From Treponema sp. (GTDB lineage: Bacteria > Spirochaetota > Spirochaetia > Treponematales > Treponemataceae), in contig JAILNY010000149.1 of the NCBI GenBank assembly GCA_024691105.1, positions 1-13,311 of the forward strand: a stretch of DNA of 13,311 bases, read 5' to 3'. The notes under the pieces are model-generated. The model was not told where the DNA came from, did not search any database, and was given only the letters and a program-made list of their open reading frames with translations. Shown piece after piece: positions 12,080 through 13,311 of the stretch (positions are counted from its first letter, which is position 1; each line of letters starts with the position of its first letter). The translations under genes and the position numbers were made by a program.

Positions 12080-13311
12080 GAGGAGTTTTAGCCGCGCCAG
12101 GGTTGAATCTGGTCGCGCTGAGCGTGCGACTTGCCGCGCATTTTCGGGAGATAGCGTTGTACGTGAGTCCGCTCGCGCCGAGAAAGTTGCGCGACGTCCG
12201 ATGACAGGCGCTGTAACTTTACTTCTTTCTATTATATTCTCTTTTGTACTAAGTTCATGCGAGCTGTTCAACACAAACGTAAAGTCGTTCCTCGTAAGGT
12301 ATACCGAGACCGCCGCAATCGAAAAAGACCTTAAATCAGATTCAATCGGAAAATCCATCTACGGCATTGACTGCATCGAAAGTAACGAAGATAAGTCCAT
12401 TACATTTTATCTTAGAAATCCACAGCATTACAGAGTTAATTTTTTATACGAATTTGACCACAAGAAAATTTCTGAGCATTTTTCATCTTACGCAACCGAC
12501 GGAACAATTACTTATAGTCAGTCCGAAGACGGCTCGGTAATGACAATGACTTTTGCCCGTTCTTTTTTGCATGAGCTTGAGATGGGTGCAATTCCTGAAT
12601 ATGATGAAGACGGAAATCCGACCGGAAAATGTATAAAAGATATTTCGGGAACTATTCACATAGTTGAAGCGGAAACCCTGCGCGAGTTTGAATCTTATCA
12701 TCTTGATCTTTCTGTAAATACAGCTCCTCCAAGAATGCGTGGTGCTGTAATCCAGAGAGATAAGCCGCTTCCAAATTCTACGGGTGAAACAGCGCACTTT
12801 ATTGTCTGCTTTAATATTAAAAACTTAAATAATACAGTTCATCAAAATGACACAAAAGATTTGTATATCGGAAGTGAACTTTATAAAATTGATTTTTCAG
12901 GCGGGTCAATTGAAATCACTGACGAAGAAGGAAGCTCATCAAATTTAAAGCTTTCTACCACTGCACCGACTTATCTTTACAATGTTGATGGAGCAGATAC
13001 TGTTTTTACTGCCGGAACTTCTGCTGAAGGTTTTGTTCCATTGTATTATACAACTGATATTAATGCAGATTCTGTTACAGCAGCGAATGCGGTTTCTTAT
13101 AAAATTCAGCTTAAAGATTTTGACGGCTTTGATACGGCAAGCACTGTTGCAAATGTTACAGATCGATTGTGTCCGCCTCAGGTAAATGTTAATGCGACAT
13201 CAACTGAGTATGCAGCAGATGATGTTACTGGAACCTTTGATTTAGTTATTTCTCACAGCGGTGAATGTTACCACAATGAAGAGGGTGTTGAAGTTGCAGG
13301 AGAGCCTGTTT
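12066..13311 (+). CDS. Large lipoprotein of unknown function, 3' truncated by window edge
   Basis: An open frame runs from ATG 12066 to the window end with 415 codons visible and no stop. A lipoprotein signal is clear: K-V-A-R-R-P, then a hydrophobic core and V-L-S-S-C, with the lipidated Cys encoded at 12258-12260. From ATG 12066 this Cys is residue 65, giving an abnormally long, Arg-rich n-region of 45 residues. From ATG 12201 it is residue 20, but that start leaves no positive charge before the core and has no ribosome site. I prefer a start upstream of 12201. The mature part is acidic, rich in Thr/Ser/Asp and probably beta-rich, as in surface or periplasmic lipoproteins. No known domain was recognised in the visible portion. 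It has its own promoter (12005-12033) and does not look like part of the importer operon. Codon choice shifts from GC-ending (12200-12420) to AT-ending downstream. Confidence 0.8.
   Translation, partial: MLFLERSFSRARVESGRAERATCRAFSGDSVVRESARAEKVARRPMTGAVTLLLSIIFSFVLSSCELFNTNVKSFLVRYTETAAIEKDLKSDSIGKSIYGIDCIESNEDKSITFYLRNPQHYRVNFLYEFDHKKISEHFSSYATDGTITYSQSEDGSVMTMTFARSFLHELEMGAIPEYDEDGNPTGKCIKDISGTIHIVEAETLREFESYHLDLSVNTAPPRMRGAVIQRDKPLPNSTGETAHFIVCFNIKNLNNTVHQNDTKDLYIGSELYKIDFSGGSIEITDEEGSSSNLKLSTTAPTYLYNVDGADTVFTAGTSAEGFVPLYYTTDINADSVTAANAVSYKIQLKDFDGFDTASTVANVTDRLCPPQVNVNATSTEYAADDVTGTFDLVISHSGECYHNEEGVEVAGEPV
12086..12203 (+). repeat. GC-rich in-frame segment with internal 60-base-period repeat at the start of the lipoprotein gene
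   Basis: The stretch of about 118 bases is much richer in GC than either flank. Two blocks exactly 60 bases apart (12105-12125 and 12165-12185) encode E-S-G-R-A-E-R and E-S-A-R-A-E-K. Several of their differences are silent (GAA/GAG, TCT/TCC, GCT/GCC). It also carries a bulged hairpin at 12112-12130. The segment stays open in two plus-strand frames and one minus-strand frame. It looks like an inserted repeat element rather than ancestral coding sequence; that is inference. Confidence 0.45.

Noticed and set aside
9972..12136. Possible homology between the OppC-D linker DNA and the lipoprotein GC-rich segment (GCG-Y-GCGACTTG-Y-CG at 9972-9986 and 12122-12136)
   Set aside because: Only 13 of 15 bases match, the reading frames differ and the middles do not align. 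This is too short to claim a shared element without a genome-wide search.
11990..12358. 122-residue minus-strand frame over the lipoprotein 5' region
   Set aside because: It runs antisense to a well-supported lipoprotein signal and promoter. Its openness comes from the GC-rich segment, and it has no ribosome site or recognisable domain.
1..13311. tRNA genes, CRISPR arrays, insertion sequences, toxin-antitoxin or phage genes
   Set aside because: Looked for cloverleaf ends, evenly spaced repeats, transposase motifs and small paired frames on both strands; none was seen.

Overview
This is an AT-rich stretch of about 13 kb with the look of a spirochaete, most likely a host-associated Treponema. 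The pointers are two lipoproteins with short spirochaete-type lipoboxes (V-V-S-C and V-L-S-S-C), a GroEL with a short non-repetitive tail, a 577-residue protein that looks like a spirochaete-specific family, and an AT-rich coding style. This assignment is inference from sequence style, not a database match.

Layout. (1) 1-139 is the 3' end of groL. It is followed by three imperfect hairpins (139-243) and a strong, probably bidirectional, intrinsic terminator (277-303). (2) A small two-helix membrane protein lies on the minus strand (316-540) with its own promoter. It is divergent from the rest of the window, which is all on the plus strand. (3) 634-4049 holds a galactose-mutarotase-like protein, a xylose-isomerase-like TIM-barrel protein and the 577-residue protein of unknown function. 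(4) 4097-5896 is argS, arginyl-tRNA synthetase. (5) 5952-11863 is a complete oligopeptide/dipeptide ABC importer operon: lipoprotein binding protein (A), permease (B), a single-chain fusion of permease C with ATPase D, and ATPase F. The genes are coupled by 1-base and 4-base overlaps and short gaps. (6) From 12066 to the window end is the 5' part of a large lipoprotein gene. Its first 45 codons include a GC-rich stretch unlike the rest of the window.

How the parts work together. The importer is self-contained: A captures peptide at the cell surface or periplasm, B and the C half form the channel, and the D half and F supply ATP hydrolysis. Three plus-strand genes (634, 1595, 5952) have sigma70-like promoters so close to the start codon that their mRNAs should be leaderless or nearly so. 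The minus-strand gene, argS and the downstream importer genes have ordinary Shine-Dalgarno sites. The importer promoter and start codon sit inside a perfect 13-bp inverted repeat, a good candidate operator. No tRNA, rRNA, CRISPR array, insertion sequence or phage gene was recognised.
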